Of a stretch of 64,000 bases of DNA, positions 52,107 through 60,377 are shown one piece after another (positions within the stretch are counted from its first letter, which is position 1; each line of letters begins with the position of its first letter). The notes beneath the pieces are model-generated. The model saw only the letters and a list, made by a program, of their open reading frames with translations. It ran no database searches and had not been told where the DNA came from. Position numbers and translations under genes: made by a program. The stretch covers positions 62,001-126,000 of the forward strand of contig CAILBC010000008.1 in assembly GCA_903832325.1 (NCBI GenBank), read 5' to 3'. Source of the DNA: an uncultured Sphingomonadales bacterium. Its GTDB lineage: Bacteria > Pseudomonadota > Alphaproteobacteria > Sphingomonadales > Sphingomonadaceae.

Positions 52107-53911
52107 TGCCAAACGACCTCGAAATGGCAAATCTCCCCGGGGCAGACCTCACCATGGCAGACCTGCTGATCACCGGCGGCCTGATTGTCGATGGCACGGG
52201 CGCCGCGCCCTTCGCCGGCGATGTGGCGCTTGTCGGCGGCCGGATTGTCCATGCCGGACCGGGCTTTTCCGGCTCCGCGCGCGAAACCATCGACGCCACC
52301 GGCTGCGTGGTCACGCCCGGCTTTGTCGACATCCACACCCATTATGACGGGCAGGCGATCTGGGGCGAGGAACTGTCGCCCAGTTCCAGCCACGGGGTGA
52401 CGACCGTGGTGATGGGCAATTGCGGGGTGGGCTTTGCCCCGTGCCGGCCCGAAGACCACGACGCGCTGATCCGCCTGATGGAAGGGGTGGAAGACATTCC
52501 CGGCGTGGTCATGGCGCAAGGATTGCCGTGGGATTGGCAGACTTTTCCCGAATATCTGGCCGCGCTCGATGCCCGCGCGCGCGATATCGATGTGGCCTGC
52601 CTGCTGCCGCACAGCCCCTTGCGCGTGTGGGTGATGGGCGATCGGGCGATTGCGCGCGAGCCGGCCACGGCAGAAGATCTGGCGGAAATGGGCCGCATCG
52701 CGAGCGAGGCGATGGCCGCCGGCGCCATCGGCTTTGCCACGTCGCGGCTCAACATCCACCGCACCAAGGCGGGCGACCTGATCCCGACTTATGGCGCCGA
52801 TCTGGCCGAGTGGAAGGCGATTGCCGGCGCGTTGCGCGATGCCGGGACCGGCGTGTTGCAGGCGGTGCTCGATGCGCCGTTTGCCACCTGGGGCGAAGAA
52901 CTGGCCAAGCTGGTGGCAGTGGCCGAAGATGCCGGCCGCCCGGCCACCTTCACGCTGGCGACCAACAACAGCGGCCCGGAAATCTGGCACGATGCGCTGG
53001 CCGTGGTCGATGCGGCAAACGCGCGCGGCGCACGCATCCACCCGCAGATCCTGCCGCGCCCGATCGGCATGGTATCGGGCTGGGCGCTATCGACCCACGC
53101 GTTCTGCCTGTGCCCGACGTATCAGCCGATTGCCCACCTGCCGCTGGCCGAACAATTGCCGCACCTGCGCGATCCGGCATTTCGCGCCGCGGTGATTGCC
53201 GAAATGCCCAGCGAAGGCCACCCGCTGGCGATGCTGACGCGCAATTGGGACTGGATGTTTCCGTTTGGCGACCCGCCGGTTTACGAACCGGCGCGCGACA
53301 CCAGCATTGCCGCACTGGCCCGCGCGCAAGGCCGCAGCCCCGAACAGGTCGCCTATGACGCGATGATGGCGCGCGATGGCCAGGGCCTGATCCTGAACAC
53401 GCTGGGCAATTTCCACGAAGGCCGGCTGGATGCGCTGCTGCCGCTGATCCGCCGCGCCGATACGGTGATGGGCCTTGGCGATGGCGGCGCGCATTACGCG
53501 GCAATCTGCGATGCCAGCTATCCCACGTTCCTGCTGACTTACTGGGTGCGCGACCGCGCAGGCGAACGGCTGAGCCTGGCCGAGGCGGTGCACGCGCTGG
53601 CCGCCAAACCGGCCGCGGTGATGGGGCTGAACGATCGCGGCATTCTGGCACCCGGATACAAGGCCGATGTGAACGTGATCGATCTCGACACGCTGGCCCT
53701 GCACGCCCCGGTGGTGCGCTTTGACCTGCCCGGCGCCAGCCGCCGACTGGACCAGACCGCCAGCGGCTATGTCGCAACCGTGGTCAACGGCCAGGTAATC
53801 CGCCGCCACGATCTGCCCACCGGCGCCCGGCCAGGCAAAGTCGTGCGCGGATCGCAGCGTGCCCCGGCGAAGGCGGCGAAAAGCGGCTCTCTCATCCGGA
53901 CAATGCAATGA
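52106..53911 (+). CDS. Amidohydrolase family protein, D-aminoacylase-like (paralogue 2)
   Basis: Metal-dependent hydrolase of 601 residues from ATG 52106. LLITGGLIVDGTGAAPF, DIHTHYDGQ, VMGNCGVGFAP and GLGDGGAHYAAI correspond to the same elements in paralogue 1. The last 30 residues are a basic tail. Another ATG at 52154 (MADLLITGG) would agree better with the paralogue's start; the 16 residues between hold a short repeat (Met-Ala-x-Leu). The start overlaps the Coq4-like stop. As in paralogue 1, no obvious His-containing strands of classic D-aminoacylases are seen in the middle, so the reaction may differ. Confidence 0.87.
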   Translation: MPNDLEMANLPGADLTMADLLITGGLIVDGTGAAPFAGDVALVGGRIVHAGPGFSGSARETIDATGCVVTPGFVDIHTHYDGQAIWGEELSPSSSHGVTTVVMGNCGVGFAPCRPEDHDALIRLMEGVEDIPGVVMAQGLPWDWQTFPEYLAALDARARDIDVACLLPHSPLRVWVMGDRAIAREPATAEDLAEMGRIASEAMAAGAIGFATSRLNIHRTKAGDLIPTYGADLAEWKAIAGALRDAGTGVLQAVLDAPFATWGEELAKLVAVAEDAGRPATFTLATNNSGPEIWHDALAVVDAANARGARIHPQILPRPIGMVSGWALSTHAFCLCPTYQPIAHLPLAEQLPHLRDPAFRAAVIAEMPSEGHPLAMLTRNWDWMFPFGDPPVYEPARDTSIAALARAQGRSPEQVAYDAMMARDGQGLILNTLGNFHEGRLDALLPLIRRADTVMGLGDGGAHYAAICDASYPTFLLTYWVRDRAGERLSLAEAVHALAAKPAAVMGLNDRGILAPGYKADVNVIDLDTLALHAPVVRFDLPGASRRLDQTASGYVATVVNGQVIRRHDLPTGARPGKVVRGSQRAPAKAAKSGSLIRTMQ

Positions 53912-54015
53912 CCGGGATTGGGCCGGTTGCGGAATGGCTGATCCCGGTTAGCCTTGCACAGGTAGCCGCCGTCCGCAAATTTCCCGTGGAAGGGCCAATG
54001 AGTTGCCTCCGGCGG

Positions 54016-54035
54016 CAAAGGGCCATTGCCCTTTG
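54016..54035 (+). terminator. Hairpin, possible terminator
   Basis: CAAAGGGC, loop CATT, GCCCTTTG: a perfect 8-bp stem about 105 bases after the amidohydrolase stop. It has no T-run. Confidence 0.45.
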
Positions 54036-54113
54036 AACCCATGACTTTGGCCAGACTTGCGCGTCGCATCGCCATCACACCCAGGGCGAAGTTCGCCATA
54101 CCCCTCAGGGGCA

Positions 54114-54379
54114 GGGTTGGGTGGGGGTGTCCAACGCCCCCTGAAGGCACGCCATTGCCCCACCCGGCCCCGGGATCAAGTCAAGGCATCAAGCCGCCCG
54201 GCGCTGTTCTGGCGTTGCGTGGATTTTGCCTTCGGATCATGGGTCAGGCTGCGGCCCTTGGCCGCCATCCCCCCAATCGTCGCCCCGGGCCTGACCCGGG
54301 GTCCCGCTTTTCTTCCCGCAGGAATGATATAGGATGGCGCCACGGTACAGCTATTTCGTATACTGGCTCCGGAATTCTC
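54114..54379 (-). repeat. Long repeat, copy B (inverted relative to 40591-40855)
   Basis: Reading the minus strand from 54379 gives the same sequence as copy A from 40591, with few mismatches. It ends on the same REP-like GTATAC core. The two copies face each other across about 13.3 kb. Confidence 0.88.
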
Positions 54380-54505
54380 CATCGTATACTGGCCCCGGAA
54401 TTCTCCATTCAGGCATCTGCCCCCTCAAAAGCGTGGACCGAAGCCAAAGCGGGCTGGGGAGGGAATTTAGTATACTGTCCCCGGAATTCACTGTCCCCGG
54501 AATTC
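54348..54505. repeat. REP cores next to copy B
   Basis: Four cores in one orientation: GTATACTGGCTCCGGAATT, GTATACTGGCCCCGGAATT, GTATACTGTCCCCGGAATT and a short CTGTCCCCGGAATT. They resemble those at the RAYT 3' side. Confidence 0.8.
54411..54470 (+). pseudogene. RAYT 3' remnant
   Basis: Sixty bases reading RHLPPQKRGPKPKRAGEGI and stop, almost the same as the last 19 codons of the RAYT gene at 39492-40199. It runs into a REP core in the same way. It shows that a RAYT copy, or a REP block carrying its tail, was once placed here. Confidence 0.82.
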
Positions 54506-54795
54506 ATGACGGCAATCTTGCCCTCAATCGGCCTTCTCTTGGGGGCCATCTGGGAAATGTCGGCTTAGACGAGTTGCAATTCGGGTGCCCTGCTTTGATC
54601 CCCAGATGACGGACTTTCTCAGCTGTGCATGTTCCGTCGGCCAGAGGAGAGCGGCTGAAGTAATTTTCCGCGCCAAGCTACGCACCTCCACCTACCCCCC
54701 CATTGAAGGATAATCCGCAAGCCATCGTTAACTGGCAAGGTTCGGACAAAGTTCGGTTTGGCGCCGATTGGGACGCTGCGTGGGGGGAAGCTAAA

Positions 54796-56253
54796 ATGCT
54801 AAAATGGTTCAAGACCGTTGCGCCTATCAGGGCCAAATTTCGCGCCTTGACCATCGCAGTCGTCGTGCTGGGAATGGTCGCGCTGCTGGCAACATGCGGG
54901 CTCTCTGCGGGGTGGGTTTCCGGTTCGGTAGCGATCGCAATCTCCGGCGCGATATCGCTCAGCCTGCTGGCGATCCTGCTCACAGCCGGCCGACTCATCT
55001 GCGATCCCTATGTGAACATAGTCGTCCGGATCGAGGCCCTCGTCGCAGGCGATACGGCAACACCAATCGACTTTACCGAGTACGGCGACTGCGTTGGCCG
55101 ATTGGCCCGTGCAATGGTCAAGTGCCGCGGCAACGTGCTCGAAATCGAGCGTAGTCAAGCTGAACAACAGGTAGTCGTGCAGTCGTTGAGCAGCGCGCTG
55201 AAGAAGCTCGCGGACAATCGGCTCGGCCAGCAAATCGATACCGCTTTTCCGGCGTCATATGAGGAACTCCGCACAGACTTCAACCGGGCAACGTCGTCAC
55301 TTGCTGAGGCCATTTGTACCGTGCGCCACAGCGCCGATTCGGTGCTGACCGGCTCATCGGAGATCCACACGGCCGCCGCTGATCTGGCGCAACGCAACGA
55401 GATGCAGGCAGCTTCGCTCGAAGAAACCACAGCGGCGCTCAACACGGTGACTCAGGGTGTCACGCACTCAGCCCGCATGGCATCAGACGGAGAGAAAGCA
55501 GCTTCGTTGGCGCACGCCGAGGCAACGGCGGGTGGAGAATCGGTGAAGAGCGCGGTCGAAGCGATGGACCGGATCGAGCGCACCTCGCACGAAATCAGCC
55601 AAATCATTACCCTGATCGACGGAATCACCTTTCAGACCAACCTGCTCGCGCTGAATGCCGGCGTCGAAGCTGCTCGTGCCGGCGACGCCGGCAAGGGCTT
55701 CGCGGTGGTAGCCAGTGAAATACGCGCGCTCGCCCAACGATCGGCTGCCGCCTCGACGGATATCAAGGCCCTGATCACTACCAGCACCCAGCAGGTGAAC
55801 TCAGGCGTGGCCCTTGTCGCTCAAGTGGGAACACTGCTTCAACAGATCGTCACGCGTGTTGGCGAAGTAAACGGCCTCGTCGCGAGCATAGCCACCAGCG
55901 CACACGACCAATCGACCGCCTTGCAACAAGTGAACGCGACCGCCGGCGACATGGATCGTGTCACCCAGCAGAATGCCGCCATGGTTGAGGAAACGAGCGC
56001 CGCCGCACGTTCTTTGGCCGACGAAGCCAGCGAACTGGCGAGCGTGGTTGCCCGTTTCGAGGTGAACGGCGGTGGGGGCGATCGCTCGGTGGTGTCGCTC
56101 CGAACGGCTCCCAGGATGGCGCCTACCGCGCCTCAAGGTAGAGCTGCCGCCTTTGCTTCAAGGCAATTCCGGGGACAGTATACAAATTCCGGGGCAAATT
56201 CCGGGGACAGGGGCAAATTCCGGGGACAGCAAATTCCGGGGACAGCATACTAA
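54796..56253 (+). CDS. Methyl-accepting chemotaxis protein without periplasmic sensor domain
   Basis: Chemoreceptor of 485 residues. Two hydrophobic stretches near residues 18-36 and 40-62 are separated by only a few residues, so there is no periplasmic ligand domain. A HAMP-like region follows, then the long coiled-coil signalling domain with the hairpin tip [53 protein letters not shown] precedes the ATG. The last 30 residues or so ([14 protein letters not shown]...) are encoded by REP cores, so the native end has been lost. It is not part of the catabolic pathway; base usage is milder than in the catabolic genes. Confidence 0.92.
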   Translation: MLKWFKTVAPIRAKFRALTIAVVVLGMVALLATCGLSAGWVSGSVAIAISGAISLSLLAILLTAGRLICDPYVNIVVRIEALVAGDTATPIDFTEYGDCVGRLARAMVKCRGNVLEIERSQAEQQVVVQSLSSALKKLADNRLGQQIDTAFPASYEELRTDFNRATSSLAEAICTVRHSADSVLTGSSEIHTAAADLAQRNEMQAASLEETTAALNTVTQGVTHSARMASDGEKAASLAHAEATAGGESVKSAVEAMDRIERTSHEISQIITLIDGITFQTNLLALNAGVEAARAGDAGKGFAVVASEIRALAQRSAAASTDIKALITTSTQQVNSGVALVAQVGTLLQQIVTRVGEVNGLVASIATSAHDQSTALQQVNATAGDMDRVTQQNAAMVEETSAAARSLADEASELASVVARFEVNGGGGDRSVVSLRTAPRMAPTAPQGRAAAFASRQFRGQYTNSGANSGDRGKFRGQQIPGTAY

Positions 56254-56255
56254 TT
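56164..56255. repeat. REP array forming the 3' end of the chemoreceptor gene
   Basis: At least four AATTCCGGGG(ACAG) cores, one with GTATAC and one with GCATAC, lie in direct orientation and include the stop codon TAA. Confidence 0.85.
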
Positions 56256-56805
56256 GGTAGTCGCATCCCACTATCCTGGGCTCTTCACAAAAGAACAGCA
56301 GCGGGACCCCGGGTCAAGCCCGGGGTGACGGAAGTAGCAGATTTCGGGGACAGTATACATAATTATCTCCCTCCTCGTTCAATCTCCCGTTGAAATTTCG
56401 TGAATTACCATGACATGTCCGAAAACCTCCAAGTAGCGCCGAAATAATCCTACGAGCGCTACGCCCAACGTCTTGCCGCACGACTCTACCGAGGGTAATT
56501 CCGGTTAAGTCATATCAAATTCCGATTTACTACGCCACTGACTGGGCGGCCTTGCATTTTATCACACGGGATATCGAACGAGGATAGGATAATATCGATA
56601 TCTGCCCTGAAAATACTCGCTAAATTCTGGTTGCGCAATGGCGCCCAACGCGGCAATATTGTCCTTGATCGGCCTTTTTCAGGGGGGCCATCCGGGAAAC
56701 TTCGGGTACGCCAAGACAGTTCAATGCAAACCATCGAAAGCGGTGGTGCTGTGGTTGTCGTTATTGCTGCATTCTGTGCGGCAATGGTGTGCGTTGGAGG
56801 TTTCC
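56256..56805. other. Region between chemoreceptor and membrane protein genes
   Basis: The gap contains a palindromic CCCCGGGTCAAGCCCGGGG (56304-56322), a further REP core (56346-56358) and the second copy (56650-56705) of a 55-bp sequence also seen at 54510-54564. A short frame at 56724-56843 (39 residues, hydrophobic) overlaps the next gene and has no good ribosome binding site. The part 56360-56640 is AT-richer and holds nothing that I recognise. Confidence 0.55.
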
Positions 56806-57288
56806 ATGGATTTTTCGATCAAGGCTTCGGATTGGCAAGTTAGCCTCGTGGCGACAGTGGGCGCCGGCTTTGTGGTGGCTGCCGGTGCCTATTTCATGAC
56901 GTTTTACAGCCCGACGGTCAGCGCTGATACGTCGGCGCGTTTTCGCTTTTACGGGATCGGCTTTGGCGCGGGCGGGAATCTGGGCGGCTGGTCCCTGCCG
57001 GGCATCCTGCCGGATTCATGGACATCGATACCCTGCGCGCGGCCATTCTGCATCTGGGAACTGAACGGAGCCACCGGCGCGATCGGCAATGCCGGGGTTG
57101 GCGTTGCCATAAATGTTGGGCAGACCAATATGATGGCCACTATCGGCCCTGATACCCTGTTTGATTTCGACGGCGATATCGGCCTGTCCAGCGCTTTTGG
57201 TGCCGGATTTTCGGGGTTGCAGGGCACTTACGGCCTCAAGGGGGAATCGAATTACATCCCGCAGCCAGACCCCACCGCCTGGGCCTGA
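56806..57288 (+). CDS. Unknown Gly-rich protein with one membrane segment
   Basis: Protein of 160 residues. One hydrophobic segment lies at residues 13-32 (LVATVGAGFVVAAGAYFMTF), then comes a Gly-rich, probably beta-structured part with two Cys (IPCARPFCIWEL). No family is recognised. ATG 56806 is chosen for TTGGAGG seven bases upstream; the frame is open from 56638 but the extra residues are not convincing and overlap a repeat. It converges on the SnoaL gene with a 29-bp gap. Confidence 0.55.
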   Translation: MDFSIKASDWQVSLVATVGAGFVVAAGAYFMTFYSPTVSADTSARFRFYGIGFGAGGNLGGWSLPGILPDSWTSIPCARPFCIWELNGATGAIGNAGVGVAINVGQTNMMATIGPDTLFDFDGDIGLSSAFGAGFSGLQGTYGLKGESNYIPQPDPTAWA

Positions 57289-57317
57289 ATCTGCACGCCG
57301 CTCTTCAAGCCAGCACC

Positions 57318-57821
57318 TCAGCCTGCAGGTGGCTCCGCCAGGGCCAGCACGGTCACGCTGCCGTCTTCGCCGATTTGTTCGGTGAGCATTGAGGTGACGC
57401 GGCTTACGGTTTCGGCGATCCACCAGCGGCCTTCGGCGCGGATATAGACATCTTCGTATTCCACGGCCAGCCGCACGATCTGGCGCGGGCCCGTCAGGAT
57501 CGTGCGGAAATTGAGCGACCACAGGCCCTTGGCCGTGTCGGGTCCGGTCAGCGCGATGTCCCAGTTGGTGGCGTGGTGCAGATCATAGACGCCGCCGTTG
57601 CAGGCCATCTGTTCATACACCGCGACAAAGGCATCGCGGTCAGAAAATTCGGGAAAGTTCTGATAGGCGATGCGCACGCCCGTGGGCAGGAAGCAATCAC
57701 GCACCTGATCGACCAGTTTCAGATCGCAGGCGCGCAGATATCGCGCCTTTAGCAGGCGGATCGCCTCTTTGTCTTCCAGCGCGGCAAGGCGGGTGGCAAG
57801 ATCCTCGATTGTGGATGGCAT
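57318..57821 (-). CDS. SnoaL/NTF2-like domain protein
   Basis: Protein of 167 residues: the N-terminal helix TIEDLATRLAALEDKEAIRLLKARYLRACD, pocket segment DCFLPTGVRIAYQNF and C-terminal WWIAETVSRVTSML. This is the SnoaL_4 type common in aromatic catabolism. GACGGGAGAGACC provides the ribosome binding site. It is divergent from the alcohol dehydrogenase gene; the 190-bp gap holds TACGCA (57891-57896). Confidence 0.87.
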   Translation of the reverse strand: MPSTIEDLATRLAALEDKEAIRLLKARYLRACDLKLVDQVRDCFLPTGVRIAYQNFPEFSDRDAFVAVYEQMACNGGVYDLHHATNWDIALTGPDTAKGLWSLNFRTILTGPRQIVRLAVEYEDVYIRAEGRWWIAETVSRVTSMLTEQIGEDGSVTVLALAEPPAG

Positions 57822-58011
57822 TGGTCTCTCCCGTCGTGCTGCCGTGGCCCGGCCCGATCGCAGGCTGCATTGTAGCCAATGGTGTTTCGTTACGCAAATA
57901 AAAGGCCAAAGTGCCTTTGCCATGACGATTTGCGGTGATTTCCGGCGAATCATTGCTATTGTCCGCGCAAAGGCGTGCCGATCAGAGGCACGCCGTTAGC
58001 GGGGACAAAGG

Positions 58012-59115
58012 ATGGACGGGGCCTTTCCAGCGACTGCCACAACCATGCCCGCCGCGCGCGTGCATGGCCCGGGCGATGTGCGGCGCGATAGGGTGCCGGT
58101 GCCCGTGGCGGGGCCGGGCGAAGTGGTGGTGCGCATTGGCGCCTGCGGCATTTGCGGCAGCGATCTGGGCTATATTGCCAAAGGCAGCCTGGATGGTGTG
58201 CACCCGCTGGCCGCGCCCCTGCCGATCGGGCACGAATGCGCCGGCACGGTGGTGGCGGTTGGGGCCGATGTGCCTGGGTCAGGCTTTGGGGGGGCGCATT
58301 TGGGAGCAATTGCGCCGGGCCGGCGCGTGGCCATCAATCCCGATCGCGGCTATATCGGCGGGGGCGGTGCCGAAGGCGCGATGGCGCCCTATCTGCGCGT
58401 TACCGGCGCGCGGATCGGTGACACGCTGTTTCCCCTGCCCGATCATGTCAGCTTTGCCGAGGCGGCGCTGGCCGAGCCGCTTTCGGTGGCGTTGCATGGC
58501 CTGCGCAGAGTGCGCACCGGCGCCGGCGACCGTGTGGCGATCATCGGCGCGGGGCCGATCGGGCTGAGCGCGGTGGCGATGTTGCACAGCATGGGCGCGC
58601 GCCGCATCGCGATTTTCGATACCGTGGACAGCCGGCTGGCGCGTGCCCGCGCGCTGGGGGCGGACCTGGCAGTGAACGTGGCGGTGAACGTTTCGGGCGA
58701 AAGCCTGCCCGCGGCCTTGGCGCGGTTTCACGGCAGCGGCACGCGGTTTGGCGTGCCCTATGTGGAAACCGATGTGTTTGTCGATGCCGCGGGATCGGGC
58801 GCGGCGCTGGCCGAGGCGATCGGCGTGGCCAAAAAGGGCGCGCGCGTTGCAGTGATCGCGCTGCACAAGGCGCCGCTGCCGATCGATCTGTTTCACCTGA
58901 TGGCCAACGAGATCACGCTGGCCGGCGCAATTGCCGATGATCGCGCAGAGGAATTCGGCGCCGCGCTGACCATGATTGCCAGCCGCGCCGCCAATCTGGC
59001 CCCGCTGATCAGCCACCATTTTGCCTTTGATGCGTTCGACGCGGCGCTGGCGATGGCGGCCGATGCGGCGCAGGCGGCCAAAGTGATGCTGACTTTTCCC
59101 GGGGACGTGGCATGA
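58012..59115 (+). CDS. Zinc-dependent alcohol dehydrogenase, sorbitol/threonine dehydrogenase type
   Basis: Medium-chain dehydrogenase of 367 residues. Catalytic zinc ligands are in CGICGSDLGYI and GHECAGTV. The structural zinc lobe with four cysteines is missing; in its place is RVAINPDRGYIGGGGAEGAM. The NAD motif is IIGAGPIGLSAVAMLHSMGA. A short in-frame duplication (AVNVAVNV) lies after it. It is the first gene of the operon to the right edge, its stop overlapping the sulfotransferase start (ATGA). It acts on a secondary alcohol, unidentified. Confidence 0.9.
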   Translation: MDGAFPATATTMPAARVHGPGDVRRDRVPVPVAGPGEVVVRIGACGICGSDLGYIAKGSLDGVHPLAAPLPIGHECAGTVVAVGADVPGSGFGGAHLGAIAPGRRVAINPDRGYIGGGGAEGAMAPYLRVTGARIGDTLFPLPDHVSFAEAALAEPLSVALHGLRRVRTGAGDRVAIIGAGPIGLSAVAMLHSMGARRIAIFDTVDSRLARARALGADLAVNVAVNVSGESLPAALARFHGSGTRFGVPYVETDVFVDAAGSGAALAEAIGVAKKGARVAVIALHKAPLPIDLFHLMANEITLAGAIADDRAEEFGAALTMIASRAANLAPLISHHFAFDAFDAALAMAADAAQAAKVMLTFPGDVA

Positions 59116-60374
59116 CCGATATCGTCATTTCCGATATGGCCGACCCGGTGCTGACGCCAGGGCTGATCGCCGCGCGCGAAGGGCCGGCCGATGCCGATGA
59201 CCACCTGACCGCGCAGGCCGTGATCGACCGCGCCATGGCCGAAACCGGGCTGCACCATATCGCCGAGGATGACGGCGCGCCGGGCCTGTTCGAACGGCTG
59301 CGCGTGACCTTGCAATCGCTGTACGAGGATGCAGGGCTGACGCGCGGCGGGCGCATCACGATCATCGGCAATGCGGTGCGCGCGATGGCCAACCGGCTGC
59401 GCGTGGATGATCTGGTGCGGCGCCATCCGGAAATCCGCGATATCCCGATCGAGCGGCCCATATTCATCGCCGGCCTGCCGCGATCGGGCACCACGCATCT
59501 GGTCAACTGGCTGGCGCGCGATGACCGGCTGAACGCGCTGACCCTGTGGGAATCCGAAGAACCGGTGCCGGCGGTGGCTGTCCCGCCCGGAGAGGTTGAT
59601 CCGCGGCTGGAACGATCGGCGCAAGTGTGGGCGGCGTTTGGCGCATTGCTGCCGCACATGGCGGCGATGCACGAAATGGCGGCGACCGGCATCCATGAAG
59701 ATAACGAGCTGATGTTTCCGGACCTCAATTGCTACAGCTGGGAATTCCAGGCGCGGTTGCCACGGTGGATCGACCATTATTTTGCGCACGACCGCACCGG
59801 GTCCTATGCCTACGAGAAAAAGGTGCTGCAGGTGCTGGCCTGGACGCGCGGGGATGGCGGGCGGCGGCGCTGGCTGCTGAAATCGCCGCAGCACATGGAA
59901 AACCTGGCCGCGATCCGCACGGTGTTTCCCGATGCGACGATGGTGATCACCCATCGCGATCCGGTGGATGTGCTGCGGTCGCTGACCACGATGCTGGGCT
60001 ATTCCGACCGCATCCGCCGCCAGCCGACCGACCCGCAGGGCCTCGCCCGGCACTGGATCGACCGGATCGAGCGGCTGCTGCGCGCCTGCGTGGCAGAGCG
60101 CGACCAGTGGCCTGCCGACCGGTCGATCGATGTGCTGTTTCACGATTACATGGCCGATCAGCCGGGCATGGCGCGCGCGATCTATGCGCGCGCCGGGCTG
60201 GCGCTGACGCCCGACGTGGATGCACGGCTGATGGGCTATCTCGCGGAGAACCCGCGCCACGGCCACGGGCGGGTGATCTATGATCTGGAGCGCACGTTCG
60301 GCGTCGACCTGGCCGAACTGCGCCGCCGGTTTGCGTTTTATTACGACCGTTTCCCCGTGGCGCAGGAGGCCTAG
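59112..60374 (+). CDS. Sulfotransferase family protein (second copy)
   Basis: Protein of 420 residues, Sulfotransfer_3 type. The phosphosulfate loop is IAGLPRSGTTHLVNWLA near residue 118 and the 3'-phosphate site is LLKSPQHMENL and MVITHRDPVDVLRSLTTML. It overlaps the ADH stop and ends three bases before the DUF1214 gene. With the sulfotransferase at 29589 it makes two copies in this window. A PAPS-dependent transfer to a hydroxylated intermediate is the expected activity, but no substrate is known. Confidence 0.88.
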   Translation: MTDIVISDMADPVLTPGLIAAREGPADADDHLTAQAVIDRAMAETGLHHIAEDDGAPGLFERLRVTLQSLYEDAGLTRGGRITIIGNAVRAMANRLRVDDLVRRHPEIRDIPIERPIFIAGLPRSGTTHLVNWLARDDRLNALTLWESEEPVPAVAVPPGEVDPRLERSAQVWAAFGALLPHMAAMHEMAATGIHEDNELMFPDLNCYSWEFQARLPRWIDHYFAHDRTGSYAYEKKVLQVLAWTRGDGGRRRWLLKSPQHMENLAAIRTVFPDATMVITHRDPVDVLRSLTTMLGYSDRIRRQPTDPQGLARHWIDRIERLLRACVAERDQWPADRSIDVLFHDYMADQPGMARAIYARAGLALTPDVDARLMGYLAENPRHGHGRVIYDLERTFGVDLAELRRRFAFYYDRFPVAQEA

Positions 60375-60377
60375 ACA

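Larger units (their letters stand above)
53912..54795. other. Repeat-rich region between amidohydrolase and chemoreceptor genes
   Basis: No intact gene lies in this 884-bp stretch. From left to right it holds an 8-bp inverted repeat (53911-53918/53941-53948), a hairpin at 54016-54035, long-repeat copy B (54114-54379), REP cores (54348-54406), a RAYT 3' remnant (54411-54470), more REP cores to 54505, and a 55-bp sequence at 54510-54564 that recurs at 56650-56705. It separates catabolic DNA from unrelated genes. Confidence 0.7.

Noticed and set aside
38160..54379. Integrative element or prophage with attachment sites
   Set aside because: No integrase, tRNA or phage structural gene was found; the inverted repeats are REP-linked rather than att-like direct repeats.
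56724..56843. 39-residue hydrophobic frame overlapping the unknown membrane protein gene
   Set aside because: No ribosome binding site and overlap in another frame with a gene that has a good one.
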